Origin: Roseateles_E cavernae
Lineage (GTDB): Bacteria > Pseudomonadota > Gammaproteobacteria > Burkholderiales > Burkholderiaceae_C
Direction of reading: 5' to 3'
Length of the DNA: 64,000 bases
NCBI RefSeq assembly: GCF_040187885.1
Contig: NZ_JBDPLH010000002.1
Coordinates: 372,001 to 436,000 of the forward strand
The notes below the pieces were generated by a model. That model made no database searches. It saw nothing but the letters and a program-made list of their open reading frames with translations, and was not told the DNA's origin. Below, piece after piece: positions 35,092-44,242 of this stretch. Made by a program: the position numbers and the translations under genes. Position 1 is the stretch's first letter, and each line of letters starts with the position of its first letter.

Positions 35092-36021
35092 ATGGCGACC
35101 TTCCCCGGCAATCCCTCGATGGCCCAGCGCATTGCGCGGGCGATGCCGTCGCTGACGCGTTCGCACGCCCGGGTGGCCGACTATGTGCTGGCCCATCCGC
35201 TGAAGGTCGCGACGATGCCGATCGACGAGCTGGCCGAGACCGTCGGCGTGTCGGTGGCCACCGCCAACCGCTTCGCGCGGGCGCTGGCCTTCGAGGGCTA
35301 TCCGCAGTTCCGGGCCGCGCTGGTGCTGGGCTTCGAGACCGCGCTGGCCCCGGTCGAGAAGCTGCGCAGCAAGCTGGAGCGCCCGGCCACGGTGGCCGAT
35401 GTGTTCGACAGCGCGCTGGCCGATATGGCCGGCAATATCGAGGCCACGCGCGCGGCCCTCGATGTGCAGAGCTGCACCCAGGCGGTCGAGGCGATCCTGA
35501 AGGCGCGCCGCATCGCCATCGTCGGCTACGGCGCCAGCAGCTGGCTGGGCGGCCTGCTGCAGCGCAGCCTGGAGCTGTACTGCGACAACGTGCAGCTGCT
35601 GGCCAGCATCGAAAGCTCGTCCTATGCGGCGCGCCGGCTGGGCCGGCTGACGAGCGAGGACCTGGTGATCGCGATCAGCTTCCCGCGCTATTTCTCCGAC
35701 ACCGTGATGCTGGCCGGCCGGGTCCGCGCCGCCGGTCTGCCGCTGCTGGCGCTGACCGACAGCCCGGCCTCGCCGCTGGCGCCGCTGGCCTCGGTGGCCT
35801 TGTATGCCCAGACCCACAGCCAGTATTTCGCCAACTCCGAGGCCGGCGTGCTGGTGCTGATCGAGGCCTTGTGCAGCGCCGTCGCGCACAGCGCCAAGGG
35901 CTCGCTGCAGGCCGCCACCCAGCTGACCGAATCGGTGCTGCCCTGGCTTGAAGGCGATCACGCCAGCAAGCTGCGCGCGCAGGCGACCGTCCCCTCCAAA
36001 CCGAAGAAGGCTGCCAAGTGA
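35092..36021 (+). CDS. MurR/RpiR family regulator of the peptide-salvage operon
   Basis: A 309-residue RpiR regulator. The N-terminal helix-turn-helix (about residues 10-80, with TVGVSVATANRFARALAFEG) is followed by a SIS domain (about 125-265, starting ARRIAIVGYGASSWLGG). SIS domains usually bind phosphosugars, but RpiR members next to peptide and glutathione operons are common. Its stop overlaps the GTG start of the isoaspartyl peptidase gene, so it is the first gene of the operon and probably regulates it. A perfect inverted repeat sits in its leader. The C-terminus is Lys-rich. Confidence 0.88.
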   Translation: MATFPGNPSMAQRIARAMPSLTRSHARVADYVLAHPLKVATMPIDELAETVGVSVATANRFARALAFEGYPQFRAALVLGFETALAPVEKLRSKLERPATVADVFDSALADMAGNIEATRAALDVQSCTQAVEAILKARRIAIVGYGASSWLGGLLQRSLELYCDNVQLLASIESSSYAARRLGRLTSEDLVIAISFPRYFSDTVMLAGRVRAAGLPLLALTDSPASPLAPLASVALYAQTHSQYFANSEAGVLVLIEALCSAVAHSAKGSLQAATQLTESVLPWLEGDHASKLRAQATVPSKPKKAAK

Positions 36022-36983
36022 GCAACTCCACCCAAGCCCTGCCCGTGATCGCCATCCATGGCGGCGCCGGCACCCTGAGCCGCAGCAATATCAGTCCCGC
36101 GCAAGAGGCGGCCTATCACGAGGCCCTGGCCGCCATCCTGCGCGCCGGCCAGCGAGTGCTGGCCGAGGGCGGCACGGCGCTGGACGCGGTCAGCCTGGCG
36201 GTCGACCTGCTGGAAGACTGCCCGCTGTTCAACGCTGGTCATGGCGCGGTGTTCACCAGTGCCGAGACCCATGAGCTGGACGCCGCCGTGATGGATGGCG
36301 CGACGCTGAAGGCCGGCGCCATCGCCTGTGTCAGCCATATCAAGCGCCCGCTGCGCGCCGCCCGTGCGGTGATGGAGCACAGCGAGCATGTGCTGCTGGT
36401 CGGCGCCGGCGCCGAGGCCTTTGCCCAGGGCCTGGGGATGGAGATGGTCAGCCCCGACTATTTCTCGACCGCCGCGCGCCGCGAGCAGCTGCACCGCGCG
36501 CAGGCCAGCTCGGTGACGGTGCTGGATCATGACGGTGCCTCCGGTGCGCCGCTCGACGAGAGCCGCAAGTTCGGCACCGTCGGCGCGGTCGCCCTCGATG
36601 CCCATGGCAATCTGGCCGCCGCCACCTCGACCGGCGGCATGACCAACAAGCGGCCCGGCCGGGTCGGCGATTCGCCGCTGATCGGTGCCGGCACCTATGC
36701 CGACAACCGCACGGCCGCCGTGTCCTGCACCGGCACCGGCGAGATGTTCATCCGCGCCGCCACCGCCTACGAGCTCTGCGCCCGCATGGCCTATGGCGGC
36801 CAGTCGCTGGAGGCCGCTGCCGAGGCGGCGGTGATGCAGTCGCTGTCGGCCATAGCGGGCCGTGGCGGCCTGATCGCCGTCGATGCGCAGGGCCATGTCA
36901 GCCTGCCCTTCAACACCGAGGGCATGTACCGCGGTCAGATGCGGGTCGGCGATGCCGCGCCGCAAACAGCGATCTTCCGCTGA
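36018..36983 (+). CDS. iaaA: Isoaspartyl peptidase / plant-type L-asparaginase
   Basis: A 321-residue Ntn-hydrolase, equal in length to E. coli IaaA. It starts with AIHGGAGTL and self-cleaves before Thr187 (KFGTVGAVALD), which becomes the catalytic N-terminal nucleophile of the beta chain. Substrate-binding motifs STGGMTNKRPGRVGDSPLIG and CTGTGE follow. It splits beta-aspartyl dipeptides and asparagine in the cytoplasm. The start is GTG, overlapping the regulator's TGA by four bases. As in E. coli iaaA-gsiABCD, it precedes a peptide importer. Beta-Asp-Arg from cyanophycin is one possible substrate (inference). Confidence 0.94.
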   Translation: MSNSTQALPVIAIHGGAGTLSRSNISPAQEAAYHEALAAILRAGQRVLAEGGTALDAVSLAVDLLEDCPLFNAGHGAVFTSAETHELDAAVMDGATLKAGAIACVSHIKRPLRAARAVMEHSEHVLLVGAGAEAFAQGLGMEMVSPDYFSTAARREQLHRAQASSVTVLDHDGASGAPLDESRKFGTVGAVALDAHGNLAAATSTGGMTNKRPGRVGDSPLIGAGTYADNRTAAVSCTGTGEMFIRAATAYELCARMAYGGQSLEAAAEAAVMQSLSAIAGRGGLIAVDAQGHVSLPFNTEGMYRGQMRVGDAAPQTAIFR

Positions 36984-37007
36984 ACCTTCTCGAGTCAGTC
37001 TTCTGCT

Positions 37008-38900
37008 ATGTCCACCTCCGTGCTCGAAGCCCCCGCCAAGTCCAGCGCCCTGATCCTGCCCGAGCAGCGCGTCGTCTCCGTCCATGATCTGTCGGTGCGT
37101 TTCTCGACCTCCGAGCGCAGCGTCGATGCGGTCAAGAAGCTGAGCTTCCATGTCGACCGTGGCGAGACCCTGGCCATCGTCGGCGAGTCGGGCTCGGGCA
37201 AGTCGGTCACCTCGCTGGCGCTGATGCGCCTGGTCGAGCATGGCGGCGGCCGCATCATCAACGGCAGCATGGCTTTCCGCCGCCGCAACGGCGAGATCCT
37301 GGATCTGGCGACGGCGCGCGACGCGACGATGCGCAGCATCCGCGGCGCCGATATCGCGATGATCTTCCAGGAGCCGATGACCTCGCTGAACCCGGTGTTC
37401 ACCGCCGGCGACCAAATCGCCGAGGCCATCCAGGAGCACCAGGGCAAGAGCGCCGCCGCCTCGCGCGCCGAGGCGCTGCGCATGCTGGAGCTGGTGCGCA
37501 TCCCCGAGGCCCGCAATGTCCTGGACCGCTATCCGCACCAGCTCTCGGGCGGCATGCGCCAGCGGGTGATGATCGCGATGGCGCTCTCCTGCAAGCCGGC
37601 CTTGCTGATCGCCGACGAGCCGACCACCGCGCTGGACGTGACCATCCAGGCGCAGATCCTGCAGCTGATCCGCGAGCTGCAGCAGGAAATGCAGATGGGC
37701 GTGGTCTTCATCACGCACGATATGGGCGTGGTGGCCGAGGTGGCCGACCGGGTGCTGGTGATGTACCGGGGCGACAAGGTGGAGGAGGGCGCCTCCGAGG
37801 CGCTGTTCGCCGCGCCGCAGCACCGCTACACCAAAGCCCTGCTGTCGGCCGTGCCGCGGCTGGGCGCGATGCAGGGGCTGGATCTGCCGCTGAAGTTCGA
37901 GCTCTTGCGCACCGATGACAGCGCGCCGGCCGAGCCGGCGCGGCCGCAGGACACGGTCAAGGCCGAGGCCGAGCCCATCCTGCGTGTCAAGAATCTCGTG
38001 ACCCGCTTCGATATGCGCAGCGGCCTGCTGAGCCGCGTGACCCGTCGCGTCCATGCGGTCGAGCAGGTCAGCTTTGATCTGCGCCCCGGCGAGACCCTGG
38101 CCCTGGTCGGCGAGTCGGGCTGCGGCAAGTCGACCACCGGCCGCTCGCTGCTGCGCCTGGTCGAGAGCCAGAGCGGCGCGATCGAGTTCGGCGGCCAGAA
38201 CATCCGCGAGCTGCCCACGGCCGCGCTGCAAACCCTGCGCCGCAATATCCAGTTCATCTTCCAGGATCCGTTCGCCTCGCTGGACCCGCGGGTCACGGTG
38301 GGCTTCTCCATCATGGAGCCGCTGCTGGTGCACAAGATCGCCTCCGGCGCCGAGGCCCAGGCCCGGGTCGACTGGCTGATGCAGAAGGTCGGGCTGACGC
38401 CCGAGCAGGCGCAGCGCTATCCGCACGAGTTCTCCGGCGGCCAGCGCCAGCGCATCGCGATCGCGCGCGCGCTGGCGCTGAACCCCAAGGTCGTGATCGC
38501 CGACGAGGCGGTGTCGGCGCTGGACGTGTCGATCCAGGCGCAGATCGTCAACCTGATGCTGGACCTGCAGCGCGAGCTGGGCATCGCCTTCCTCTTCATC
38601 TCGCACGATATGGCCGTGGTCGAGCGGGTCAGCCACCGGGTCGCGGTGATGTACCTCGGCCAGATCGTCGAGATCGGGCCGCGCCGCGCGATCTTCGAGA
38701 ACCCGCAGCATCCCTATACCCGCAAGCTGATGGCCGCCGTGCCGGTGGCCGACCCGACGCGGCGCAGCCGCAGCCGCGAGCTGCTCAGCGGCGAGATCCC
38801 CAGCCCGGTGCGCATGGTCGGCGACGAGCCGACGGTCGCGCCGCTGGTCGAGGTCTCGCCCGGCCACTTCGTCGCACGCCACAGCGTCGGCGTGTACTGA
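37008..38900 (+). CDS. gsiA: Dual-ATPase subunit of a glutathione/peptide ABC importer
   Basis: A 630-residue protein with two fused ABC ATPase domains of the DppD/DppF type. The first (about 15-300) has Walker A GESGSGKSV, signature LSGGMRQR and Walker B LLIADEPTT. The second (about 320-600) has GESGCGKST, FSGGQRQR and VVIADEAVS. In the second Walker B the expected Pro after Glu is Ala (DEAVS), a common variant. Length matches E. coli GsiA. It powers import through the GsiC/GsiD permeases encoded downstream. Confidence 0.93.
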   Translation: MSTSVLEAPAKSSALILPEQRVVSVHDLSVRFSTSERSVDAVKKLSFHVDRGETLAIVGESGSGKSVTSLALMRLVEHGGGRIINGSMAFRRRNGEILDLATARDATMRSIRGADIAMIFQEPMTSLNPVFTAGDQIAEAIQEHQGKSAAASRAEALRMLELVRIPEARNVLDRYPHQLSGGMRQRVMIAMALSCKPALLIADEPTTALDVTIQAQILQLIRELQQEMQMGVVFITHDMGVVAEVADRVLVMYRGDKVEEGASEALFAAPQHRYTKALLSAVPRLGAMQGLDLPLKFELLRTDDSAPAEPARPQDTVKAEAEPILRVKNLVTRFDMRSGLLSRVTRRVHAVEQVSFDLRPGETLALVGESGCGKSTTGRSLLRLVESQSGAIEFGGQNIRELPTAALQTLRRNIQFIFQDPFASLDPRVTVGFSIMEPLLVHKIASGAEAQARVDWLMQKVGLTPEQAQRYPHEFSGGQRQRIAIARALALNPKVVIADEAVSALDVSIQAQIVNLMLDLQRELGIAFLFISHDMAVVERVSHRVAVMYLGQIVEIGPRRAIFENPQHPYTRKLMAAVPVADPTRRSRSRELLSGEIPSPVRMVGDEPTVAPLVEVSPGHFVARHSVGVY

Positions 38901-38944
38901 ATCGAATCGACTTTCCTTCCCCTCTACCCCACAGGAGTCTCCAG

Positions 38945-40498
38945 ATGATGAATACCTACCGCATCAGCGCGCTCGGTCGCTGCTTCCTCGCTGCCGGCCT
39001 GTTGAGCGCCGGCGTCTCGGCCCTGGCCGCCAAGGATGTGGTGCTGGCCATCGGCGGCCAGCCCGAGACCCTGGACCCCTACCAGACCAACACCACGCTG
39101 ACCACGGCGGTCACCAAATCCTTCTACCAGGGCCTTTACGAGTTCGACAAGGACCTGAAGGTGCGCAATGTGCTGGCGCTGAGCCACACCGTCTCCAAGG
39201 ACGGCCTGGTCTATGAGTTCAAGCTGCGCCCCGGCGTCAAGTTCCACGACGGCAGCGACTTCAATGCCGAGGCGGTCAAGGTCACGCTGGACCGGGTGAT
39301 GAACCCCGAGAACAAGCTGGCCCGCTTCAACCAGTTCAACCGCATCGACAAGGTCGAGGCCACCGGCCCGCTGGCCGTGCGCATCACCCTGAAGGAGCCC
39401 TTCGGCCCCTTCATCAACTCGCTGGCCCATGCCTCGGCCGCGATGATCTCGCCCACCGCGCTGAAGAAGTACGGCAACAAGGACATCGCCTTCAACCCGG
39501 TCGGCACCGGCCCCTTCGTCTTCGTCGAGTGGAAGCAGACCGACTTCGTCAAGGGCAAGAAGTTCGACGGCTACTGGAACAAGGGCTATCCCAAGGTGGA
39601 CAGCATCACCTGGAAGCCGGTGCTGGAGAACAACACCCGCGCCGCGATGCTGCAGACCGGCGAGGCCGACTTCGCCTCGCCGCTGCCCTACGAGCAGGCC
39701 GCCGCGCTGGAGAAGAACGCCAAGCTGAAGGTCACGACGGCACCGTCCATCATCACCCGCTACCTCAGCTTCAACCTGCTGCAAAAGCCCTTCGACAATC
39801 TGAAGGTGCGCCAGGCCATCAACTACGCGATCAACAAGGAGGCGCTGGCCAAGGTCGCGTTCAACGGCTACGCGGTGCCGGCCGAGGGCTATGTGCCCAC
39901 TGGTGTGCTGTATGCCCACAAGATGGCGCCCTGGCCCTATGACCCGAAGAAGGCCCGCGAGCTGCTGAAGGAAGCCGGCTACGCCAACGGCTTCGAGTCG
40001 GTGATCTGGAGCGCCTACACGACCACCACCGCACAGAAGACCATCCAGTTCCTGCAGCAGCAGCTGGCCCAGGTCGGCATCAAGGTGCAGGTGCTGGCGC
40101 TGGAGCCGGGTCAGCGGGTCGAGTGGGTGCAGCAGGCACCGGACCCGAAGACCGCCAAGGTGCGCATGTACTACGCCGGCTGGTCCTCGTCGACCGGCGA
40201 GGCCGACTGGGCCCTGCGTCCGCTGCTGGCCACCGAGTCCTGGCCGCCGAAGCTGAACAACGCCTCCTACTACAGCAGCCCGGTGGTCGATGAGGCCATC
40301 GCCAAGGCGCTGAAGTCGGTGGACGATGGCGAGAAGGCCCAGCTCTATCGCACCGTCCAGGAGCAGCTGGTGAAGGACGCCCCCTGGGCGCCCCTGGTCA
40401 CCGAGAAGAACCTGTATGCGACGAGCAAGCGCCTGTCCGGCATCTTCGTGATGCCTGACGGCAATATCAACTCGACCGAGATCGCGGTCTCCGAGTAA
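38945..40498 (+). CDS. gsiB: Periplasmic peptide/glutathione-binding protein
   Basis: A 517-residue family-5 extracellular solute-binding protein with a Sec signal peptide (CFLAAGLLSAGVSALA, cleavage near residue 29). The mature protein begins AKDVVLAIGGQPETLDPYQT, the classic GsiB/DppA opening. LSHTVSKDGLVYEFKLRPGV, NPVGTGPFVF and VRQAINYAINKEALA are family motifs. A strong AGGAG lies seven bases before ATG 38945; a second ATG follows at once. Length matches GsiB. Ligand could be glutathione or other short peptides, including isopeptides. Confidence 0.93.
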   Translation: MMNTYRISALGRCFLAAGLLSAGVSALAAKDVVLAIGGQPETLDPYQTNTTLTTAVTKSFYQGLYEFDKDLKVRNVLALSHTVSKDGLVYEFKLRPGVKFHDGSDFNAEAVKVTLDRVMNPENKLARFNQFNRIDKVEATGPLAVRITLKEPFGPFINSLAHASAAMISPTALKKYGNKDIAFNPVGTGPFVFVEWKQTDFVKGKKFDGYWNKGYPKVDSITWKPVLENNTRAAMLQTGEADFASPLPYEQAAALEKNAKLKVTTAPSIITRYLSFNLLQKPFDNLKVRQAINYAINKEALAKVAFNGYAVPAEGYVPTGVLYAHKMAPWPYDPKKARELLKEAGYANGFESVIWSAYTTTTAQKTIQFLQQQLAQVGIKVQVLALEPGQRVEWVQQAPDPKTAKVRMYYAGWSSSTGEADWALRPLLATESWPPKLNNASYYSSPVVDEAIAKALKSVDDGEKAQLYRTVQEQLVKDAPWAPLVTEKNLYATSKRLSGIFVMPDGNINSTEIAVSE

Positions 40499-40510
40499 AC
40501 CTCCGAGTAA
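40489..40510 (+). repeat. Tandem duplication of the gsiB stop region
   Basis: CTCCGAGTAA occurs at 40489-40498, where its TAA is the gsiB stop, and again at 40501-40510, two bases later. The repeat looks like a small tandem duplication of the end of the gene and leaves a second, in-frame TAA 12 bases downstream. Confidence 0.6.
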
Positions 40511-40522
40511 TGGCCGTGCCCT

Positions 40523-40554
40523 GCCCGCGCCGCATCGTGTGATGGGGCGCGGGC
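40523..40554 (+). other. Intra-operon hairpin between gsiB and gsiC
   Basis: GCCCGCGCC (40523-40531) pairs perfectly with GGCGCGGGC (40546-40554), followed by a pyrimidine-rich CTTCTCTCT. Hairpins after the binding-protein gene of ABC operons often raise its mRNA level relative to the permease genes by blocking 3' decay or causing partial termination. That role is inferred. Confidence 0.55.
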
Positions 40555-40581
40555 CTTCTCTCTGACTGGCCTCTTGCCATC

Positions 40582-41502
40582 ATGCTGAACTATTTCTTGA
40601 AACGGCTGCTGGGGCTGATCCCCACGCTGCTGATCGTCGCGGTGCTGGTGTTCCTGTTCGTGCACATGCTGCCCGGCGATCCGGCGCGGCTGGCGGCCGG
40701 CCAGGACGCCGATGAGGAAACCATTGCCCTGGTGCGCCAGGAGCTGGGCCTGGACAAGCCGCTGCCCGAGCAGTTCGTCAGCTACTTCGGCCATATGCTG
40801 AGCGGCGAGTTCGGCAACTCGATGCGCACGCGTCGCCCGGTCGCCACCGAGATCGCCGAGCGCTTCATGCCGACGCTGCTGCTGACCGTCAGCAGCATGG
40901 TCTGGGCCGTCATCTTCGGCATGACCATAGGCATCGTCTCGGCCGTCTACCGCAACCAGTGGCCCGACCGGCTGGGCATGACCATCGCGGTCTCGGGCAT
41001 CTCCTTCCCGGCCTTCGCCCTGGGCATGCTCTTGATGCAGATCTTCTCGGTCCAGCTGGGCTGGCTGCCGACGGTAGGCGCCGACAGCTGGAAGCACTAC
41101 ATCCTGCCCTCGCTGACCCTGGGCGCGGCGGTGGCGGCGGTGATGGCACGCTTCACCCGCGCCTCCTTTGTCGAGGTGATCCAGGAAGACTTTGTGCGCA
41201 CCGCGCGGGCCAAGGGCCTGAACGAGCGCAAGGTCATCGCCAAGCATTGCCTGCGCAATGCGCTGATCCCGGTGGTCACGATGATGGGCCTGCAGTTCGG
41301 CTTCCTGCTGGGCGGCTCCATCGTCGTCGAGGCCGTCTTCAACTGGCCGGGCCTGGGCCGTCTGCTGGTCGATTCGGTGACGCAGCGCGACTACCCGGTG
41401 ATCCAGACCCTGGTGCTGCTGTTCTCGCTGGAATTCATCCTGATCAATCTGATCGTGGATCTGCTCTATGGCTATATCAATCCGACCATCCGCTACAAGT
41501 GA
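40582..41502 (+). CDS. gsiC: Peptide ABC importer permease GsiC
   Basis: A 306-residue inner-membrane permease of the DppB/OppB/GsiC type, the same length as E. coli GsiC. It opens MLNYFLKRLLGLIPTLL with TM1 and the LLIVAVLVFLFVHMLPGDPA motif. It has about six helices, and the EAA loop for contact with the ATPase lies in DFVRTARAKGLNERKVIAKH near residue 210. It ends GYINPTIRYK. The gsiD start is one base past its stop. Confidence 0.93.
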   Translation: MLNYFLKRLLGLIPTLLIVAVLVFLFVHMLPGDPARLAAGQDADEETIALVRQELGLDKPLPEQFVSYFGHMLSGEFGNSMRTRRPVATEIAERFMPTLLLTVSSMVWAVIFGMTIGIVSAVYRNQWPDRLGMTIAVSGISFPAFALGMLLMQIFSVQLGWLPTVGADSWKHYILPSLTLGAAVAAVMARFTRASFVEVIQEDFVRTARAKGLNERKVIAKHCLRNALIPVVTMMGLQFGFLLGGSIVVEAVFNWPGLGRLLVDSVTQRDYPVIQTLVLLFSLEFILINLIVDLLYGYINPTIRYK

Positions 41503-41503
41503 T

Positions 41504-42388
41504 ATGAGCACCACGACCTCCATCCCCAGCGCCGAAGGCGTGCGCACGCCCTGGACCGAGTTCTGGCGCAAGTTCCGCAAGCAGCATGTGGCGATGGCCG
41601 CGCTGTTCTTCGTCGCGCTCCTGATCCTGGTCGCACTGTTCGCGCCCTGGATCGCGCCCTACGACGCCGAGAACTTCTTCGACTACGACCGCCTCAACGA
41701 AGGCCCGTCGGCCGTGCACTGGCTGGGCGTCGATCCGCTGGGCCGCGACATCTTCAGCCGCATCCTGCTGGGCGCGCGCATCTCGCTGGCTACCGGCTTT
41801 CTGTCGGTCGCGATCGGCGGCCTGATCGGCACCGCGCTGGGCCTCTTGGCCGGCTACTACGAAGGCTGGTGGGACCGCATCGTGATGCGCATCTCGGACG
41901 TGCTGTTCGCCTTCCCCGGCATCCTGCTGGCGCTGGGCGTGGTCGCGATCCTGGGCAGCAGCATGATCAACGTCGTCGTCGCGGTCTCGGTGTTCAGCGT
42001 GCCGGCCTTTGCCCGCCTGGTGCGCGGCAACACCCTGGTGCTCAAGCAGATGACTTATGTCGAGGCGGTGCGCTCGATCGGCGCCAACGACTGGACCATC
42101 ATCGTGCGCCACATCCTGCCGGGCACGATCTCGTCCATCGTCGTCTATTTCACGATGCGCCTGGGTACCTCCATCATCACGGCCGCCAGCCTTTCTTTCC
42201 TCGGCATGGGCGCGCAGCCACCGACGCCCGAGTGGGGCGCGATGCTCAACGAGGCCCGTGCCGACATGGTCAACGCACCGCATGTCGCGCTGTTCCCCAG
42301 CCTGGCGATCTTCCTGACCGTGCTGGCCTTCAATCTGCTGGGCGACGGCCTGCGCGATGCGCTGGATCCCAAGATCGACCGCAAGTGA
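41504..42388 (+). CDS. gsiD: Peptide ABC importer permease GsiD
   Basis: A 294-residue permease of the DppC/GsiD type. A cytoplasmic N-terminus leads to TM1 (VAMAALFFVALLILVALFAP), then HWLGVDPLGRDIFSRILLGA, the family hallmark. The EAA loop is TYVEAVRSIGANDWTIIVRH, and the protein ends DGLRDALDPKIDRK. ATG at 41504 is one base after the gsiC stop; an in-frame ATG 36 bases earlier would overlap gsiC and is less likely. It forms the channel together with GsiC. Confidence 0.92.
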   Translation: MSTTTSIPSAEGVRTPWTEFWRKFRKQHVAMAALFFVALLILVALFAPWIAPYDAENFFDYDRLNEGPSAVHWLGVDPLGRDIFSRILLGARISLATGFLSVAIGGLIGTALGLLAGYYEGWWDRIVMRISDVLFAFPGILLALGVVAILGSSMINVVVAVSVFSVPAFARLVRGNTLVLKQMTYVEAVRSIGANDWTIIVRHILPGTISSIVVYFTMRLGTSIITAASLSFLGMGAQPPTPEWGAMLNEARADMVNAPHVALFPSLAIFLTVLAFNLLGDGLRDALDPKIDRK

Positions 42389-42389
42389 T

Positions 42390-43409
42390 ATGACGCAAGC
42401 GCCCCGCATCGGCAGCCTGCCGTCCGGCCCGCTGGACGCGATCAGCGATGTGGCCGGCGTCACGGTCGGGCATTGCACGCTGGCGGACGGTGATCTGCAG
42501 ACCGGCGTCACCGTCGTACGCCCGCATCAGGGTGACCCCTTCCGCGAGCGCGTGCCGGCCGCGGCGGCGGTGATCAACGGCTTCGGCAAGAGCATAGGCC
42601 TGGTGCAGGTCGAGGAACTCGGTGTGCTGGAGACGCCGATTGCCTTGACCAATACCTTCTCGGTGGCGGCGGTGGCCCAGGCCCAGATCCGCGCCTGCAT
42701 CGCCGCCAATCCCGAGACCGGCCGGCGCCTGCCCACCGTCAACCCGCTGGTGTTCGAGTGCAATGACGGCTATCTGAACGATATCCAGCGCCTGGCCATC
42801 ACCGAGCCGCACTATCTGCAGGCGTTGGCCGCAGCCGACGTGCGCTTCGAGCAGGGCTCGGTGGGCGCCGGACGCGGCATGTCCAGCTTCGGCCTGAAGG
42901 GCGGCATCGGCAGTGCCTCGCGCTGCTGCGGCAAGTACCGGGTCGGCGCGCTGGTGCTGGCCAACTACGGCCGGCCCGAGCAGCTGACCCTGGCAGGCCA
43001 ATGGCTCGGTGACCTGCAGGCCGGTGCCCAGACTCAGGCTGATAGCGGCCCCGAGAAGGGCTCCATCATCATGCTGCTGGCCACCGATGCGCCGCTGGAC
43101 GCGCGCCAGCTGCGCCGCCTGGCACTGCGCGCCGGTGCCGGCCTGGCGCGCACCGGCTCGGTGTTCGGCCATGGCAGCGGCGACATCGCGCTGGCCTTCT
43201 CGACCGCCTACACCCTGCCGCAGGATCCGCTGCGGCCCATGCCCGCCGTCGCGCTGCTGCACGACGCGCGCCTGGACGAGCTGTTCCAGGCCGCCGCCGA
43301 CAGCACCGAGCAGGCCATCCTGCACGCGCTGTTCCGCGCCGAGGCCGTCACCGGTCGCGCCGGCCACTACCGCGCGGCCCTGTCCGAACTCCTGAAGACA
43401 AGACCATGA
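42390..43409 (+). CDS. P1 family peptidase (DmpA/BapA type aminopeptidase)
   Basis: A 339-residue N-terminal-nucleophile aminopeptidase of the P1 (DmpA/BapA) family. The precursor is cut before Ser225 in EKGSIIMLLATDAPLD, the same context as the catalytic serine of DmpA. NTFSVAAVAQAQI and RGMSSFGLKGGIGSASR are the other conserved blocks. The family removes N-terminal residues including D-amino acids and beta-amino acids. No signal peptide is visible, so it acts in the cytoplasm on imported peptides. It starts one base after gsiD and overlaps the next gene by ATGA. Confidence 0.9.
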   Translation: MTQAPRIGSLPSGPLDAISDVAGVTVGHCTLADGDLQTGVTVVRPHQGDPFRERVPAAAAVINGFGKSIGLVQVEELGVLETPIALTNTFSVAAVAQAQIRACIAANPETGRRLPTVNPLVFECNDGYLNDIQRLAITEPHYLQALAAADVRFEQGSVGAGRGMSSFGLKGGIGSASRCCGKYRVGALVLANYGRPEQLTLAGQWLGDLQAGAQTQADSGPEKGSIIMLLATDAPLDARQLRRLALRAGAGLARTGSVFGHGSGDIALAFSTAYTLPQDPLRPMPAVALLHDARLDELFQAAADSTEQAILHALFRAEAVTGRAGHYRAALSELLKTRP

Positions 43410-44224
43410 AGATCCTGATCTCCACCGATATCGAGGGCGTCGCCGGCGTCTTCCATCCCGAGCAGACCCGCGCCGGCAATACCGAGTACGAGCGCGCCCG
43501 CCGGCTGATGACGGACGAGGCCAATGCGGCCATCGCCGGCGCCTTCGAGGCGGGTGCTACCGAGGTGCTGGTCAACGATTCGCACGGCGGTTTCCGCAAT
43601 CTGCTGCCCGATCTGCTCGATGCGCGCGCGCAGGCGGTGCTGGGCAAGCCCCGCTATCTGAGCATGGTGGCCGGGGTCGAGGAGGCGGGCGTCATGGCCG
43701 TCTGCATGATCGGCTATCACGGCCGCGCGCAGGGCCCGGGCGTGCTGGCCCACACGATCAACAGCTTCGCCTTCGCTCGTGTGTTCTTCAACGAGCAGGA
43801 GCTCGGCGAGATGGGCATTTATGGTGCGCTGGCCGGCGAGTACGGCGTGCCGGTCGCGATGGCCAGCGGCGACGATGTCTTTGCCGCCGAGCACCGCGCG
43901 CTGTTCCCCGACACGGTCTTCGTGCAGACCAAGCGTGCCCACGGCTTCAGCACGGGCGTCAGCCTGTCGCCCAGCGCGGCCTGCGCGGCGATACGCGAGG
44001 GCGTCAAGAGCGCGCTGACGCAGCCCAAGGCCAAGCCCTTCGTGATCAGCGGCCCCGTCACGGTGCGCCTGCAGACCCAGAGCACCGCGCTGGCCGATCT
44101 GTTTTGCCAATGGCCGACGCTGCGCCGCGTGGCCGGCGACGAACTGGTCTTCGAGGCCCCGACGGTCGAGGCGGCGGTGCGCATGCTCAACAGCCTGTCG
44201 GCCATGTCGAGCATGCTGAGGTAA
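43406..44224 (+). CDS. M55 family D-aminopeptidase, DppA-like
   Basis: A 272-residue zinc peptidase of the M55 family, like Bacillus subtilis DppA, which cleaves D-alanyl peptides in a decameric ring. Metal ligands are visible: Asp8 and Glu10 in STDIEGV, His60 in NDSHGG, and His105 in GYHGRA. The C-terminal domain follows from about residue 210. Its start overlaps the P1 peptidase stop by four bases, making it the last gene of the operon. It would extend salvage to D-amino-acid-containing peptides such as cell-wall fragments. Confidence 0.91.
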   Translation: MKILISTDIEGVAGVFHPEQTRAGNTEYERARRLMTDEANAAIAGAFEAGATEVLVNDSHGGFRNLLPDLLDARAQAVLGKPRYLSMVAGVEEAGVMAVCMIGYHGRAQGPGVLAHTINSFAFARVFFNEQELGEMGIYGALAGEYGVPVAMASGDDVFAAEHRALFPDTVFVQTKRAHGFSTGVSLSPSAACAAIREGVKSALTQPKAKPFVISGPVTVRLQTQSTALADLFCQWPTLRRVAGDELVFEAPTVEAAVRMLNSLSAMSSMLR

Positions 44225-44242
44225 GTCCGCGAGCGAGGGCGT

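Noticed and set aside
35958..38882. A 974-codon minus-strand frame opposite iaaA and gsiA
   Set aside because: Antisense shadow; composition is His/Gln/Gly/Arg-rich and it covers parts of two well-supported genes.
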